Positions 28,771 through 38,197 of a DNA stretch of 64,000 nucleotides are shown one piece after another; the stretch's first letter is position 1; each line of letters begins with the position of its first letter. A program made the position numbers and the translations under genes. The notes under the pieces were generated by a model, which saw only the letters and a list, made by a program, of their open reading frames with translations, was not told where the DNA came from and did no database searches. Source of the stretch: Bacillota bacterium (lineage in GTDB: Bacteria; Bacillota; Bacilli; Paenibacillales; NBRC-103111); contig JAEWGW010000016.1 of assembly GCA_023388055.1 (NCBI GenBank), forward strand, positions 62,001-126,000, written 5' to 3'.

Positions 28771-29913
28771 ATGAAAAAACGCATAGCGGTGTTGGGCTCA
28801 ACCGGCTCCATTGGCACCCAGACCTTGGATGTGGTTGCCCACGACCCGGATTCCTATCAGGTGGAGGCACTGGCGGCGGGAAGCAATCTGGCCCTGCTGC
28901 TGAAGCAGATCCAGATGTTCTCCCCGAAGCTGGTTTGTGTGTCCAGCCGCCAGCTGGCGGAGGAAGTGGAGGCCGCGGCAGGTCCAGGCATTAGGGTGGT
29001 GTACGGGGACGAAGGACTGGTGGAGGCCGCTGCGGCTACAGAAGCCGAGCTTGTGGTAACCGCCGTTGTAGGCAGCGTCGGGCTGAAGCCCACCCTTGCC
29101 GCCATTGATGCGGGCAAAACCATCGGGTTAGCCAATAAGGAAACGCTGGTGTCGGCGGGACATCTGGTTTGTGAGCTGGCCCGCAAACGGGGCGTGTCCC
29201 TGTTGCCTGTGGACAGCGAGCATTCCGCCATCTTCCAATGCTTGAACGGAGAATCCCCCAAGGATATACATAAGCTCATTATTACCGCATCGGGCGGCTC
29301 CTTCCGGGACCGTACCCGCTCCGAGCTGGTTGGTGTTACGGTGGAGGAGGCTCTGCGCCATCCCAATTGGTCCATGGGCGCCAAGATTACCATCGATTCC
29401 GCCACCATGGTCAACAAAGGGCTGGAGGTCATTGAGGCCCATTGGCTGTTCAATATGGATTATGACCATATTGAGGTGATTCTCCATCCGGAGAGTGTGA
29501 TCCACTCCATGGTGGAGTTTCGGGACCATAGTGTAATGGCTCAGCTGGGAACCCCGGATATGCGGATTCCCATCCAGTATGCTCTCTCTTATCCCCACCG
29601 GAAGCCAACACCGGCTGAGCCCCTGCGGCTGACGGAGATCGGAAGGCTTAACTTTCGCACTATGGACATGGAGCGGTATCCTTGCCTGGCGATGGCCTAT
29701 GAAAGCGGCCGGGCAGGAGGGACGGCTCCCACCGTGTACAGTGCCGCCAACGAAGCGGCGGTTGCGCTGTTCCTGCAGGGCAGGATTGAGTTCCTGGAGA
29801 TTGAGGACCGGATCGCAAGAGCTCTGGACGCCCACCGGAATGTGGCCCGTCCGGAACTGGAAGAGATCCTGCTGGCTGACCGGCAGGCCAGACAGATTGC
29901 TTCACGTTTGTAG
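28771..29913 (+). CDS. dxr: 1-deoxy-D-xylulose-5-phosphate reductoisomerase
   Basis: 380 residues. [13 protein letters not shown] binds [24 protein letters not shown] and [18 protein letters not shown] are active-site motifs. It catalyses the committed step of the MEP pathway, supplying isopentenyl units for UppS. ATG 28771 ([10 protein letters not shown]) is preceded by AAAGGA. An upstream frame to 28705 overlaps cdsA and is unlikely. Confidence 0.97.
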   Translation: MKKRIAVLGSTGSIGTQTLDVVAHDPDSYQVEALAAGSNLALLLKQIQMFSPKLVCVSSRQLAEEVEAAAGPGIRVVYGDEGLVEAAAATEAELVVTAVVGSVGLKPTLAAIDAGKTIGLANKETLVSAGHLVCELARKRGVSLLPVDSEHSAIFQCLNGESPKDIHKLIITASGGSFRDRTRSELVGVTVEEALRHPNWSMGAKITIDSATMVNKGLEVIEAHWLFNMDYDHIEVILHPESVIHSMVEFRDHSVMAQLGTPDMRIPIQYALSYPHRKPTPAEPLRLTEIGRLNFRTMDMERYPCLAMAYESGRAGGTAPTVYSAANEAAVALFLQGRIEFLEIEDRIARALDAHRNVARPELEEILLADRQARQIASRL

Positions 29914-29989
29914 CTTAGCCATGTGAATAAGCCTCCCCCGAAACGGCATATGCTTTAGGGTGTGTCTGAAAAGCGTCCCGGCCGGACTT

Positions 29990-30015
29990 AAGGGCAATCG
30001 GCTTGTATTGCCCTT
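29990..30015 (+). repeat. Perfect 9-bp hairpin in the dxr-rseP gap
   Basis: AAGGGCAAT pairs with ATTGCCCTT around an 8-base loop in the 159-base gap. No U-run follows, so it is not a classical terminator; it may be a processing or protein-binding site. No convincing promoter was found in the gap. Confidence 0.4.
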
Positions 30016-30072
30016 GGTCTTAATGGTACTCTTTATAAAAGGACCTTTCTTTTACCAACTAAGGGGGAATCG

Positions 30073-31332
30073 ATGTTGTCCAATATACAAGTCGGTCTTC
30101 AGATCGTGCTGATGTTCTTCGTGCTGGTTACCCTGCATGAATGGGGGCATTTCTACTTTGCCAAACGGGCGGGGATTCTGGTGCGGGAATTTGCCATCGG
30201 CTTCGGGCCGAAGCTTTTTTCGTACAAGAAAGGCGAAACCACCTATACGCTGCGGATACTGCCTATCGGCGGATACGTCCGGATGGCGGGGGAGGACCCG
30301 GAGATTGTACAGGCCAATCCCGGCCAAACCATCGGCGTACGATTGAAGGACGAAGTGGTGACCCATCTGTTCCTGGACCAGCTCGGCCAGCGCTCCAATG
30401 TCATCCAGGGCGAAATTGAGAGCATTGATCTGGAACGGGATTTGCATGTCCGGCTGATAGTGGAAGGGGAGCCGGTGCGGTTTGCCGTTGCCGAGGATGC
30501 CATGCTGGTAGCCCGTGGCAAGGAAACCCAAATCGCCCCCTGGAACCGACAGTTCGGCGGCAAAAGCGTCGGCAAACGGGCCTTGTCCATTTTCGCCGGT
30601 CCGGCCATGAACTTCATTCTGGCTTTTGTCCTCTTCCTGATCGTCATGATGATGAACGGCATGCCAACCAATGTGAAGCTGGGTAAAATTGAGCCGGGCA
30701 AACCGGCGGCTGTTGCCGGTCTGATGCCGGGGGATGTTATCCTTGAGGTTAACCATACTCCCATCGGCAAGGACCAGACGCAGCTGTCCCAACTGATCAA
30801 GAATTCCAAGGACCAGCCTATGCTCTGGATTATTGAACGCAATAAGGAGCAGATGCAGAAAACCATCACTCCTGTTGATATCGAAGGGACTGTCCGGGTG
30901 GGTGTGGAGCTTGGGTTTGACAAGCGCAGTGTCACCCCGGTGGAGGCCGTAACCGGCGCATGGGACAATACCGTATTTATGACCAAGAATATCCTTCTGG
31001 GCTTCAAACAAATGATTTTCGGCCAGTTCAAAATGGATGATCTGGGGGGACCTGTACGGATCGTCCAAATCTCCAGCGACTTCGCCCAGGCGGGCTTAAG
31101 CTCCATGATTTCGCTGACTGCCTTCCTGAGCATCAACCTGGGAATCTTCAATCTGCTGCCCATTCCCGCATTGGATGGAAGCCGGCTGCTGTTCCTGGGG
31201 ATCGAGGCCATCCGGGGGCGTCCGGTGGACCCCAACCGGGAGAGTATGGTTCATTTTATCGGTTTCGCCATGCTGATGCTGTTGATGATAGCCGTGACGT
31301 ACAACGATATTGTACGATTGATACAGGGATAA
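30073..31332 (+). CDS. rseP: Site-2 intramembrane zinc metalloprotease RseP (RasP)
   Basis: 419 residues. The zinc site HEWGH lies in the first membrane segment (about residues 19-23), a PDZ domain covers about 195-270, and NLLPIPALDGSRL supplies the third zinc ligand near residue 355. Membrane segments flank these. In Bacillus RasP cleaves RsiW, FtsL and signal-peptide remnants. ATG 30073 has AAGGGGG upstream. Confidence 0.95.
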   Translation: MLSNIQVGLQIVLMFFVLVTLHEWGHFYFAKRAGILVREFAIGFGPKLFSYKKGETTYTLRILPIGGYVRMAGEDPEIVQANPGQTIGVRLKDEVVTHLFLDQLGQRSNVIQGEIESIDLERDLHVRLIVEGEPVRFAVAEDAMLVARGKETQIAPWNRQFGGKSVGKRALSIFAGPAMNFILAFVLFLIVMMMNGMPTNVKLGKIEPGKPAAVAGLMPGDVILEVNHTPIGKDQTQLSQLIKNSKDQPMLWIIERNKEQMQKTITPVDIEGTVRVGVELGFDKRSVTPVEAVTGAWDNTVFMTKNILLGFKQMIFGQFKMDDLGGPVRIVQISSDFAQAGLSSMISLTAFLSINLGIFNLLPIPALDGSRLLFLGIEAIRGRPVDPNRESMVHFIGFAMLMLLMIAVTYNDIVRLIQG

Positions 31333-31354
31333 ACATTGGAGGTTTTTAACGCAC

Positions 31355-32803
31355 ATGTCCAAGGAAAAGCAATTCGTCAAGGAGATCACACCGCAAAGCG
31401 AGGACTTCTCCCGCTGGTATATCGACGTGATCAAGAAGGCCGATCTGATGAGCTACGCTCCAGTCCGCGGCTGTATTGTGTTCAAGCCGGACAGTTATGA
31501 AATCTGGGAGAACATCCAGAAGGAGATGGACAGCCGCTTCAAGGAAACGGGCCACCGCAATGCTTACTTCCCGCTGTTTATCCCCGAGAGCTTCTTCCAG
31601 AAGGAGAAGGAGCATGTGGAGGGTTTCAACCCGGAGCTGCCGTGGGTAACGGAAGCAGCCGGAGAGAAGCTGGAGGAGCGCCTGGCTATCCGGCCGACCT
31701 CCGAAACCATGTTTGGCCACATGTACGCCGAATGGATCAACTCCTACCGCGACCTGCCGCTGCTCATTAACCAATGGGCCAATGTGGTCCGTTGGGAGAA
31801 GCGCACGCAGCCGTTCCTGCGCACCAGCGAATTCCTCTGGCAGGAGGGACACACCGCTCACGAGGACGAGGCGGATGCCCGCCGCGAGACCATGCAGATG
31901 CTGGAGATCTACCGCGATTTCGCCGAGAACTTCCTGGCTATGCCGGTGATCACCGGTCAGAAGACTCCTTCGGAGAAATTTGCGGGTGCCGTGGACACCT
32001 ATTCCATCGAAGCCATGATGAAGGACGGCAAGGCAGTGCAAGCGGGCACCTCCCACTATCTGGGCACCAACTTTGCCGTAGCCTTCGATATCAAATATCT
32101 GGACCGCGACAACCAGCATCAATTCTGCCATACCACCTCCTGGGGCACCAGCACCCGTCTTATTGGCGCGCTGATTATGGTCCACGGGGATGACAGAGGC
32201 CTGGTGCTTCCGCCCAAGGTTGCCCCGACTCAGGTGATCATGATCCCCATTGGGCCGCCCAAAACACGGGAGCCTGTCGTAGCGAAGGTGAACGAGCTGT
32301 ATGCCGAGCTGAAGAAGGCCGGCGTACGCGTGAAGGTGGATGACCGCGAGGGCCAAAGCCCGGGCTGGAAGTTCAACGAGTACGAAATGCGCGGTGTGCC
32401 GATCCGTGTTGAGCTGGGCCCCCGTGACCTGGAAGCCGGGCAAATGGTGCTGGTCTCCCGGGTCAACGGCGAGAAGAAGGTCATCCGTCAGGAGGACTTC
32501 ATCCAGGAGGTTGAAACCATGCTGGAGGAGATCCATACCGCCATGCTGGAGAAGGCCCGCCAATTCCGGGACGAGCATATGACCGATGTGGATACCATGG
32601 ACCAGTTCAAGGCTTTCCTGGACGAGAAGCGCGGCTTCGCATATGCGGGCTGGTGCGGTTCGGCCGACTGCGAGGCCAAGGTGAAGGAAGAAACCGGCGC
32701 CACCAGCCGGAATATTCCCTTTCAGCCGGCCGTCACCAAAAACACCTGCATCTGCTGCGGCCAGGAGGCTAAGCATACGGTGGTCTTCGGACGGGCGTAC
32801 TAA
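31355..32803 (+). CDS. proS: Prolyl-tRNA synthetase, archaeal/eukaryal-type
   Basis: 482 residues. The class II core has motif 2-like RWEKRTQPFLRTSEFLWQEGHTAH and motif 3-like LGPRDLEAG. It lacks the ~180-residue editing insertion of bacterial ProRS. Its C-terminal extension has cysteines in WCGSADCE and CICCGQ and ends in a terminal Tyr, as in archaeal/eukaryal-type ProRS. B. subtilis has a bacterial-type proS at this site. It charges tRNA-Pro. GGAGG lies 12 bases upstream of ATG 31355. No T-box leader is visible. Confidence 0.95.
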   Translation: MSKEKQFVKEITPQSEDFSRWYIDVIKKADLMSYAPVRGCIVFKPDSYEIWENIQKEMDSRFKETGHRNAYFPLFIPESFFQKEKEHVEGFNPELPWVTEAAGEKLEERLAIRPTSETMFGHMYAEWINSYRDLPLLINQWANVVRWEKRTQPFLRTSEFLWQEGHTAHEDEADARRETMQMLEIYRDFAENFLAMPVITGQKTPSEKFAGAVDTYSIEAMMKDGKAVQAGTSHYLGTNFAVAFDIKYLDRDNQHQFCHTTSWGTSTRLIGALIMVHGDDRGLVLPPKVAPTQVIMIPIGPPKTREPVVAKVNELYAELKKAGVRVKVDDREGQSPGWKFNEYEMRGVPIRVELGPRDLEAGQMVLVSRVNGEKKVIRQEDFIQEVETMLEEIHTAMLEKARQFRDEHMTDVDTMDQFKAFLDEKRGFAYAGWCGSADCEAKVKEETGATSRNIPFQPAVTKNTCICCGQEAKHTVVFGRAY

Positions 32804-32830
32804 TCGGATACGTGATTCCAAAAAATGAAG

Positions 32831-32868
32831 GGCGTTTACGGAGGGATCTCCGCTAAACGTCTTTTTTT
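32831..32868 (+). terminator. Terminator after proS
   Basis: GGCGTTTACGGAG pairs with CTCCGCTAAACGTC apart from one bulge, followed by seven T residues, 28 bases after the proS stop. Confidence 0.88.
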
Positions 32869-32927
32869 GCCACATCGGAACGGTTAGCCCCGCCATACAC
32901 ACTGTTTGCCTCCAATCCACGCCGCGA

Positions 32928-33056
32928 AATGCAAAAGTACAGTTATTTTCCGGCGAAACGGAGGATAAGCCCGAATTTCTGATATTTAACTGCACTTTTG
33001 CAGGATGGGCCTTCATTTTGGCGGATAACGGCAGTAATAGCTGCACTTATGCATTT
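32928..33056. repeat. Intergenic palindromic repeat element
   Basis: The arm around 32930-32945 (GCAAAAGT, CAGTTA) is inverted around 32987-33003 (TAACTG, ACTTTTGC), separated by about 40 bases. A third, related half-copy (GCTGCACTTATGC) lies at 33040-33052. It fills most of the 377-base gap between proS and polC, where no coding frame is convincing. It may be a REP-type or miniature mobile repeat. Confidence 0.6.
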
Positions 33057-33092
33057 AGAAAGCGATTGCCCTGCAATTGCTCCCAAAAGCTC

Positions 33093-33122
33093 TTGACGAA
33101 CCTTGTCTCTTCCCCCCACAAT
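33093..33122 (+). promoter_or_regulatory. Possible SigA promoter of polC
   Basis: TTGACG at 33093-33098 and CACAAT at 33117-33122 are 18 bases apart, about 58 bases before the polC start and downstream of the proS terminator. The -10 is weak. Confidence 0.42.
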
Positions 33123-33180
33123 AGAAGGTGCGGCATTTACGGCTGTGACTGGCAAGAATGGAAGATACGGAGGTGTCCCC

Positions 33181-36100
33181 ATGAGTAATCCTGCGGAGAA
33201 AAGGAAACGGTTTGAGCTGCTGCTTGGGCAGGCTCAGGTTCCCGCAGACGTGGCGGAAGCATATTTTTCGGATGGGTTCATCGATATGGTGGAAGTCAGC
33301 CGCTCCAACCGGGAGTGGCATTTTCATCTCGTGAATGCGGTTTTGGTGCCGCGGGATATTTACCGGAGCTTCGTGAAGCTGATCCGGGAGCAGTTCCGCC
33401 ATATTGCGGATATCAAATTGACCTTCCACTATACAAATGCGGTAACGCCGGAGGCGCTGGCGGAGGAATACTGGAGCCTGTTCGTGGAATGGGCCCAGCG
33501 GGAATCCGCTTCGATCAACGGCTGGTTGGCCAAGGCCAAGATGGAAGCCAGCGGCACGATGCTGACCGTAACCCTCCTGGACCAAATCGGCTTGGAGCTG
33601 GCCAAAAAGAAGCAGGTGGACAACCTGGTTCGCCAGTTTTATGAACGGTATTTCGCCGGAACCTACCAGGTGAAGCTGAAGGTAACGGAATCGGTCCAGG
33701 AAAAGGAAGAGGTGTACGACAAGTTCGCCCGCCAGGTCTCTGAGGAAGGCAAAAGTGTCACCCAGGAGATTCTGACCTCCATTGTCCGGGAGGAGGAGGC
33801 GTCCAAGGGTTCGGATGCGGAGCTGAAGCTGATGGTGGGCTACGATATCCGTGAGGATGCCGTTCCCCTGCAGCAGATTACCGAGGAAGAGAAGAAGGTG
33901 GCCATCCAGGGGATGGTCTTCGGCCTGGAGTCCAAGGAGCTGAAGACGGGAACGGTGCTGTTCTCCTTCAATATTACGGATTTTACCGATTCCCTGTCCA
34001 TCAAGGCCTTCGCCAAAACCAAGGAAGATGTCAAAATTTATAGCCTGATCGCCAACGGCAAGTGGCTGAAGCTGCGGGGCAAGGTGGAGTATGACCGTTT
34101 TCAGAATCCGCCCGAGCTGATGATGATTCCTCAGGATGTCAATGAGGTGCTGCCGCCGGCTGAGCGCAAGGACAACGCGCCCGAGAAGCGGGTGGAGTTC
34201 CATGTTCACTCCAATATGAGCGCCATGGACGGCTTGACCCCCGTGGACGAATATATCAAAACCGCAGCCAAATGGGGCCACAAGGCCATTGCCATCACCG
34301 ACCACAGCGTGGTCCAGTCCTATCCCGATGCCAACAAAGCGGCCAAAAAGCATGGGATTAAGGTGCTGTACGGGATGGAGGCCAATGTGGTCAACGACAG
34401 TGTGGCCATTGTGTTCAATCCGGAGGCGCGTCCTCTTAAGGAAGCGGAATATGTGGTGTTCGATATCGAGACCACAGGCTTGTCGGTTATTAACAACAAG
34501 ATTATCGAGCTGGCCGGGGTCAAAATGAGGGACGAAAAGGTCATCGACCGCTTCGCCACCTTCGTGAATCCCCATGAACGGATTCCATATAACATCCAGC
34601 AGTTGACCAACATCAACGATGATATGGTCCGGGGCGCTCCCGAGCTGGAGGATGTGCTGCCCAAATTCCGGGAGTTTGTGGGGGACGCGGTGCTGGTTGC
34701 CCATAATGCCCGGTTCGATATCGGCTTTATCCAGGCTAACCTGAAATCCCTGGGCCAGCCCCCAATGGATAATCCCGTGTTGGATACGCTGGAGATGGCC
34801 CGGCTGCTTCTCCCCAACCTGAAGAACCACCGGCTGAATACTCTGTCGGACCGGTTCAAGGTTTCTCTGGAGAATCACCACCGTGCCGTGGACGATGCAG
34901 AGGCCTTGGGGTACGTGCTGTACCACCTGATCAAGGAGGCGGACAACCGGCGTATTACCGGGTTGGCGGAGCTTAATGAGTATGTGGGCAAGGACTTGTC
35001 CAACCAGCGGCCCTTCCACTGCTGCATCTACGCCAAAACCCAGGCAGGGAAGAAGAATCTGTACAAGCTGGTTTCTCTCTCCCATACCAAATATTACAAT
35101 CGGGTGCCCTGTATCCCCAAAAGTGTGCTGACCGAATACCGGGAAGGGCTTCTGGTGATCTCCGGTTGCGAGAGGGGCGAATTCTACGAGACAGTTCTCA
35201 ACAAGTCGATAGAGGAAGCCGAGAATGTGGCCCTGTTTTACGATGTGCTGGAGATCCAGCCCGTCGAGGTGAATATGCACCTGGTGGAAAAAGGCCTTGT
35301 CGGCAGCAAGGAGGACTTGGAGGGGGCGGTTCGCCGGGTAATCGAAATCGGGCGTAAGCTGGGCAAACCTGTGATTGCCACCGGCAACGTCCATTACCTG
35401 ACTCCAAGGGATAAGATCTGTCGGGATATCACCATAAACGGCATTACCGGCTTCAGTCCGCTGAAGGATCAGCGCAAGCCGGATGTGCATCTGCGCACCA
35501 CCGAGGAGATGCTCCGGGAATTTGCTTTTTTGGGCGAGGAAACGGCATATAAGGTTGTGGTGGAGAATACCTCCGCGCTGGCGGACGAGTTTGAGGAAAT
35601 CAAGCTGTTCCCCAAAACGGGCGGTCCTACGGACAACGGTCTGTTTTCTCCCATTATTGAAGGTTCGGAGGAGGAAATCCGCACCAAGTGTTATGACACG
35701 GCCAAACGGATGTACGGCGAACCCGTGCCTGAGATTGTGACCGCGCGGTTGGAGAAGGAATTGAAGCCTATTATCGGCTACGGCTTCTCCGCCAACTATC
35801 TGATTTCCGAGCGTCTTGTAAAAAAATCCAATTCGGACGGCTATCTGGTCGGCTCCCGGGGGTCCGTAGGCTCCTCCTTCGTGGCCACGGCACTGGGCAT
35901 CTCTGAGGTTAACCCGCTTCCGCCTCATTATATGTGCCTCTCCTGCCAATACAGCGAATGGTTCACGGACGGCAGCATTCCCTCGGGCTTCGATTTGCCG
36001 AATAAGGATTGTCCGAACTGCGGCGCACCGCTGAAGGGCGAAGGCCAGGATATCCCCTTCGAAACCTTCCTGGGTTTTAAGGGGGACAAGGTTCCCGATA

Positions 36101-37521
36101 TTGACTTGAACTTCTCCGGCGATTACCAGCCGATAGCCCATAACTACACCAAGGTGCTGTTCGGCGAGAAAAATGTATTCCGTGCAGGCACCATCGGCAC
36201 CGTAGCCGAAAAAACCGCCTTCGGCTACGTCAAGAAGTTCGAGGAGGAAAAGGGCGGCAACTGGCGGCTGGCGGAGATCAACCGGCTGGCGGCCGGCTGC
36301 ACCGGCGTAAAACGAAGCACCGGCCAGCATCCAGGGGGCATCGTGGTTGTCCCCGATTATATCGACGTAGAGGATGTAACGCCAGTCCAGTTTCCGGCGG
36401 ATGATACCTGCGCTGACTGGCAAACCACCCATTTTGACTACCATGCCTTTGAGGAAAATCTCCTCAAGCTGGATATTCTGGGACACGATGATCCGACCAT
36501 GATGCGGATGCTCCAGGACCTGACGGGCATCGATCCTACAACTCTGCCCATGAATGATCCCAAGGTCATGAGCATGTTCAACTCTGTGGAGGCATTGGGC
36601 ATTACGCCTTCACAGATCCGTTCTACCGTAGCCACCTACGGCGTGCCCGAAATGGGCACCAAGTTCGTCCGTCAGATGCTGGAGGAATCACAGCCCGCCA
36701 CCTTTGCCGACCTGCTGCAGATTTCCGGTCTATCCCATGGAACGGGTGTATGGCTGGGAAATGCCCAGGAGCTCATTAAAAACGGCACCTGCTCCATCAA
36801 AACGGTTATTGGCTGCCGGGACGACATTATGCTTTATCTCATATATAAAGCAGGTATGGATGCGGGGTTGGCCTTCAAAATCACCGAAAGTGTACGGAAG
36901 GGCCGGGGCCTAAGCGAAGAGTGGAAGGATGAAATGAAGAAGTGCAATGTGCCGGCCTGGTATATTGATTCCTGCGAGAAAATCCAGTACATGTTCCCGA
37001 AGGCACATGCCTCGGCGTATGTTATTTCCGCAGTGCGGACGGCCTACTTCAAGCTGTATCATCCCATTGAATTTTACGCCACGTACTTTACGGTCCGGGC
37101 GGAGTCCTTCGAGGTGGAGCTGTTCTGCCAGGGGTATGACGCTATCCTGAGCAAGCTTCTGGAGATTGAAGCCAAGGGCTTCCAGGCTACACCCAAGGAG
37201 AAGGGCATGGTCTCCTTTCTGGAAATGGCTCTGGAGATGACCGCCCGTGGCTTCGGGTTTAAACCGGTGGATCTGTACCGCTCCGATGCCACCAAGTTCC
37301 TGGTAGACGGGGACAAGCTGCTGTTCCCCTTCTCGGCAGTGGACGGCATCGGCGAAAACGCGGCCAAGCAGATTGCGGCAGCCAAGGATGAAGGAGGAGA
37401 TTTCCTCTCCATCGAGGATTTCCAGCAGCGCAGCCGCGCCACCAAAACCATTGTGGAGCTTTTGAAGACTATGGGCTGCTTCCGGGGACTGCCGGATTCC
37501 AACCAGCTTTCGCTCTTTTAA
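33181..37521 (+). CDS. polC: DNA polymerase III alpha subunit, Gram-positive type PolC
   Basis: 1446 residues. Order: N-terminal domain and OB fold (to about 330), a PHP domain (VEFHVHSNMSAMDG) interrupted by the DEDDh 3'-5' exonuclease (VVFDIETTGLSV, ILA-type AHNARFDIGF, HRAVDDAEAL), then the C-family palm with SRGSVGSS and PDIDLNFSGDYQ, a zinc-binding Cys cluster (CLSC, CPNC), fingers and HhH region. It is the replicative polymerase with built-in proofreading. ATG 33181 follows GGAGGTG; the longer frame from 33103 is not needed. Confidence 0.98.
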   Translation: MSNPAEKRKRFELLLGQAQVPADVAEAYFSDGFIDMVEVSRSNREWHFHLVNAVLVPRDIYRSFVKLIREQFRHIADIKLTFHYTNAVTPEALAEEYWSLFVEWAQRESASINGWLAKAKMEASGTMLTVTLLDQIGLELAKKKQVDNLVRQFYERYFAGTYQVKLKVTESVQEKEEVYDKFARQVSEEGKSVTQEILTSIVREEEASKGSDAELKLMVGYDIREDAVPLQQITEEEKKVAIQGMVFGLESKELKTGTVLFSFNITDFTDSLSIKAFAKTKEDVKIYSLIANGKWLKLRGKVEYDRFQNPPELMMIPQDVNEVLPPAERKDNAPEKRVEFHVHSNMSAMDGLTPVDEYIKTAAKWGHKAIAITDHSVVQSYPDANKAAKKHGIKVLYGMEANVVNDSVAIVFNPEARPLKEAEYVVFDIETTGLSVINNKIIELAGVKMRDEKVIDRFATFVNPHERIPYNIQQLTNINDDMVRGAPELEDVLPKFREFVGDAVLVAHNARFDIGFIQANLKSLGQPPMDNPVLDTLEMARLLLPNLKNHRLNTLSDRFKVSLENHHRAVDDAEALGYVLYHLIKEADNRRITGLAELNEYVGKDLSNQRPFHCCIYAKTQAGKKNLYKLVSLSHTKYYNRVPCIPKSVLTEYREGLLVISGCERGEFYETVLNKSIEEAENVALFYDVLEIQPVEVNMHLVEKGLVGSKEDLEGAVRRVIEIGRKLGKPVIATGNVHYLTPRDKICRDITINGITGFSPLKDQRKPDVHLRTTEEMLREFAFLGEETAYKVVVENTSALADEFEEIKLFPKTGGPTDNGLFSPIIEGSEEEIRTKCYDTAKRMYGEPVPEIVTARLEKELKPIIGYGFSANYLISERLVKKSNSDGYLVGSRGSVGSSFVATALGISEVNPLPPHYMCLSCQYSEWFTDGSIPSGFDLPNKDCPNCGAPLKGEGQDIPFETFLGFKGDKVPDIDLNFSGDYQPIAHNYTKVLFGEKNVFRAGTIGTVAEKTAFGYVKKFEEEKGGNWRLAEINRLAAGCTGVKRSTGQHPGGIVVVPDYIDVEDVTPVQFPADDTCADWQTTHFDYHAFEENLLKLDILGHDDPTMMRMLQDLTGIDPTTLPMNDPKVMSMFNSVEALGITPSQIRSTVATYGVPEMGTKFVRQMLEESQPATFADLLQISGLSHGTGVWLGNAQELIKNGTCSIKTVIGCRDDIMLYLIYKAGMDAGLAFKITESVRKGRGLSEEWKDEMKKCNVPAWYIDSCEKIQYMFPKAHASAYVISAVRTAYFKLYHPIEFYATYFTVRAESFEVELFCQGYDAILSKLLEIEAKGFQATPKEKGMVSFLEMALEMTARGFGFKPVDLYRSDATKFLVDGDKLLFPFSAVDGIGENAAKQIAAAKDEGGDFLSIEDFQQRSRATKTIVELLKTMGCFRGLPDSNQLSLF

Positions 37522-37544
37522 TATTTATTAATGAAGAAGCACGT

Positions 37545-37584
37545 AAAAAAGGACTGGAAACGGCATGGCCGTTCCAGTCCTTTA
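37545..37584. terminator. Bidirectional terminator between polC and the DUF2798 gene
   Basis: AAAGGACTGGAAACGG pairs with CCGTTCCAGTCCTTT with a single mismatch. A-rich sequence precedes it and T-rich sequence follows, so it can end the plus-strand polC and the minus-strand gene. Confidence 0.85.
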
Positions 37585-37607
37585 TCATAGGCTGGGTTAG
37601 AATTTGA

Positions 37608-38084
37608 TCAGGAGCCAAGGACTGCCGGTTTCTTGGACAGATACAACCGGGTAAAAATAAAACGGGTAAGCGGGCCGACTATCAGGAGCTGAAGCGGCAG
37701 CGCGGCCAGCAGGTTCAGCCCGTAAGTCTTAAGCCAGCGGAGAAGCAGCCCCGGTTCCAAACCGCCGTGCATCAGCGTGCCGAACAAGGACATGCAAAAT
37801 GCCATTCCAAGTACCATGCAGGTGGAAATAACCAGTACCTTTTTTACGGGATGGTCATCCGGTGCAAGCAGCTTGAAGGCCAACCCTTTGGCGATTTTGC
37901 CTACAATAAAAATATCCAGCACCAGGGCTACTGCCAATGCCGGAAAAAACGCAACAGCCGCTCCCGCGAAGATGGCGGTTGTAAAGCCTTCCGCCAGCAT
38001 CACGTTATACAGACACATAAACAAAACCATGAAAAAGCACATTACGGACGTAAACACCAGCATTTCTTTTTTGTTTCTCCCCAT
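37608..38084 (-). CDS. DUF2798-like four-helix membrane protein
   Basis: 158 residues. Four hydrophobic segments are arranged as two similar halves, each starting with a Met/Phe-rich helix (SVMCFFMVLFMCLYN and STCMVLGMAFCMSLFGT) and followed by one ending in a Lys/Arg-rich patch (VGKIAKGLAFKLL; VGPLTRFIFTRLY). This repeat layout is that of the DUF2798 family. Function unknown. It is divergent from a MarR regulator with shared promoter DNA, which suggests repression by that protein and perhaps an efflux or stress role. Confidence 0.75.
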   Translation of the reverse strand: MGRNKKEMLVFTSVMCFFMVLFMCLYNVMLAEGFTTAIFAGAAVAFFPALAVALVLDIFIVGKIAKGLAFKLLAPDDHPVKKVLVISTCMVLGMAFCMSLFGTLMHGGLEPGLLLRWLKTYGLNLLAALPLQLLIVGPLTRFIFTRLYLSKKPAVLGS

Positions 38085-38105
38085 GGGACAGCTCCTTTAT
38101 CTCTG

Positions 38106-38159
38106 TTGAGATTCGTTTTATACTGGATTATCATAACGAATCATCTCGAATAATGTCAA
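38106..38159. promoter_or_regulatory. Overlapping divergent promoters with a MarR-type operator
   Basis: Minus strand: TTGACA (complement of 38154-38159), 18-base spacer, TATGAT (complement of 38130-38135), reading towards the DUF2798 gene. Plus strand: TTGAGA 38106-38111, 17-base spacer, TATCAT 38129-38134, reading towards marR. The two -10 elements occupy the same bases. A perfect inverted repeat GATTCGTT (38110-38117) / AACGAATC (38135-38142) brackets them, as expected for a MarR-family operator. Confidence 0.72.
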
Positions 38160-38197
38160 CCTAGTTTACAAATAATCCGGCAAAGGGGGCTGACATC

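Noticed and set aside
29960..29980. Possible insertion-sequence end (GGGTGTGTCTGAAAA)
   Set aside because: No matching inverted end or transposase remnant nearby.
31333..31354. T-box leader for proS
   Set aside because: Only 22 bases separate rseP and proS and no GGTGG-type antiterminator motif is present.
33055..36486. 1143-codon minus-strand open frame opposite polC
   Set aside because: It lies antisense to the conserved PolC domains, has no ribosome binding site and arises from codon bias of the real gene.
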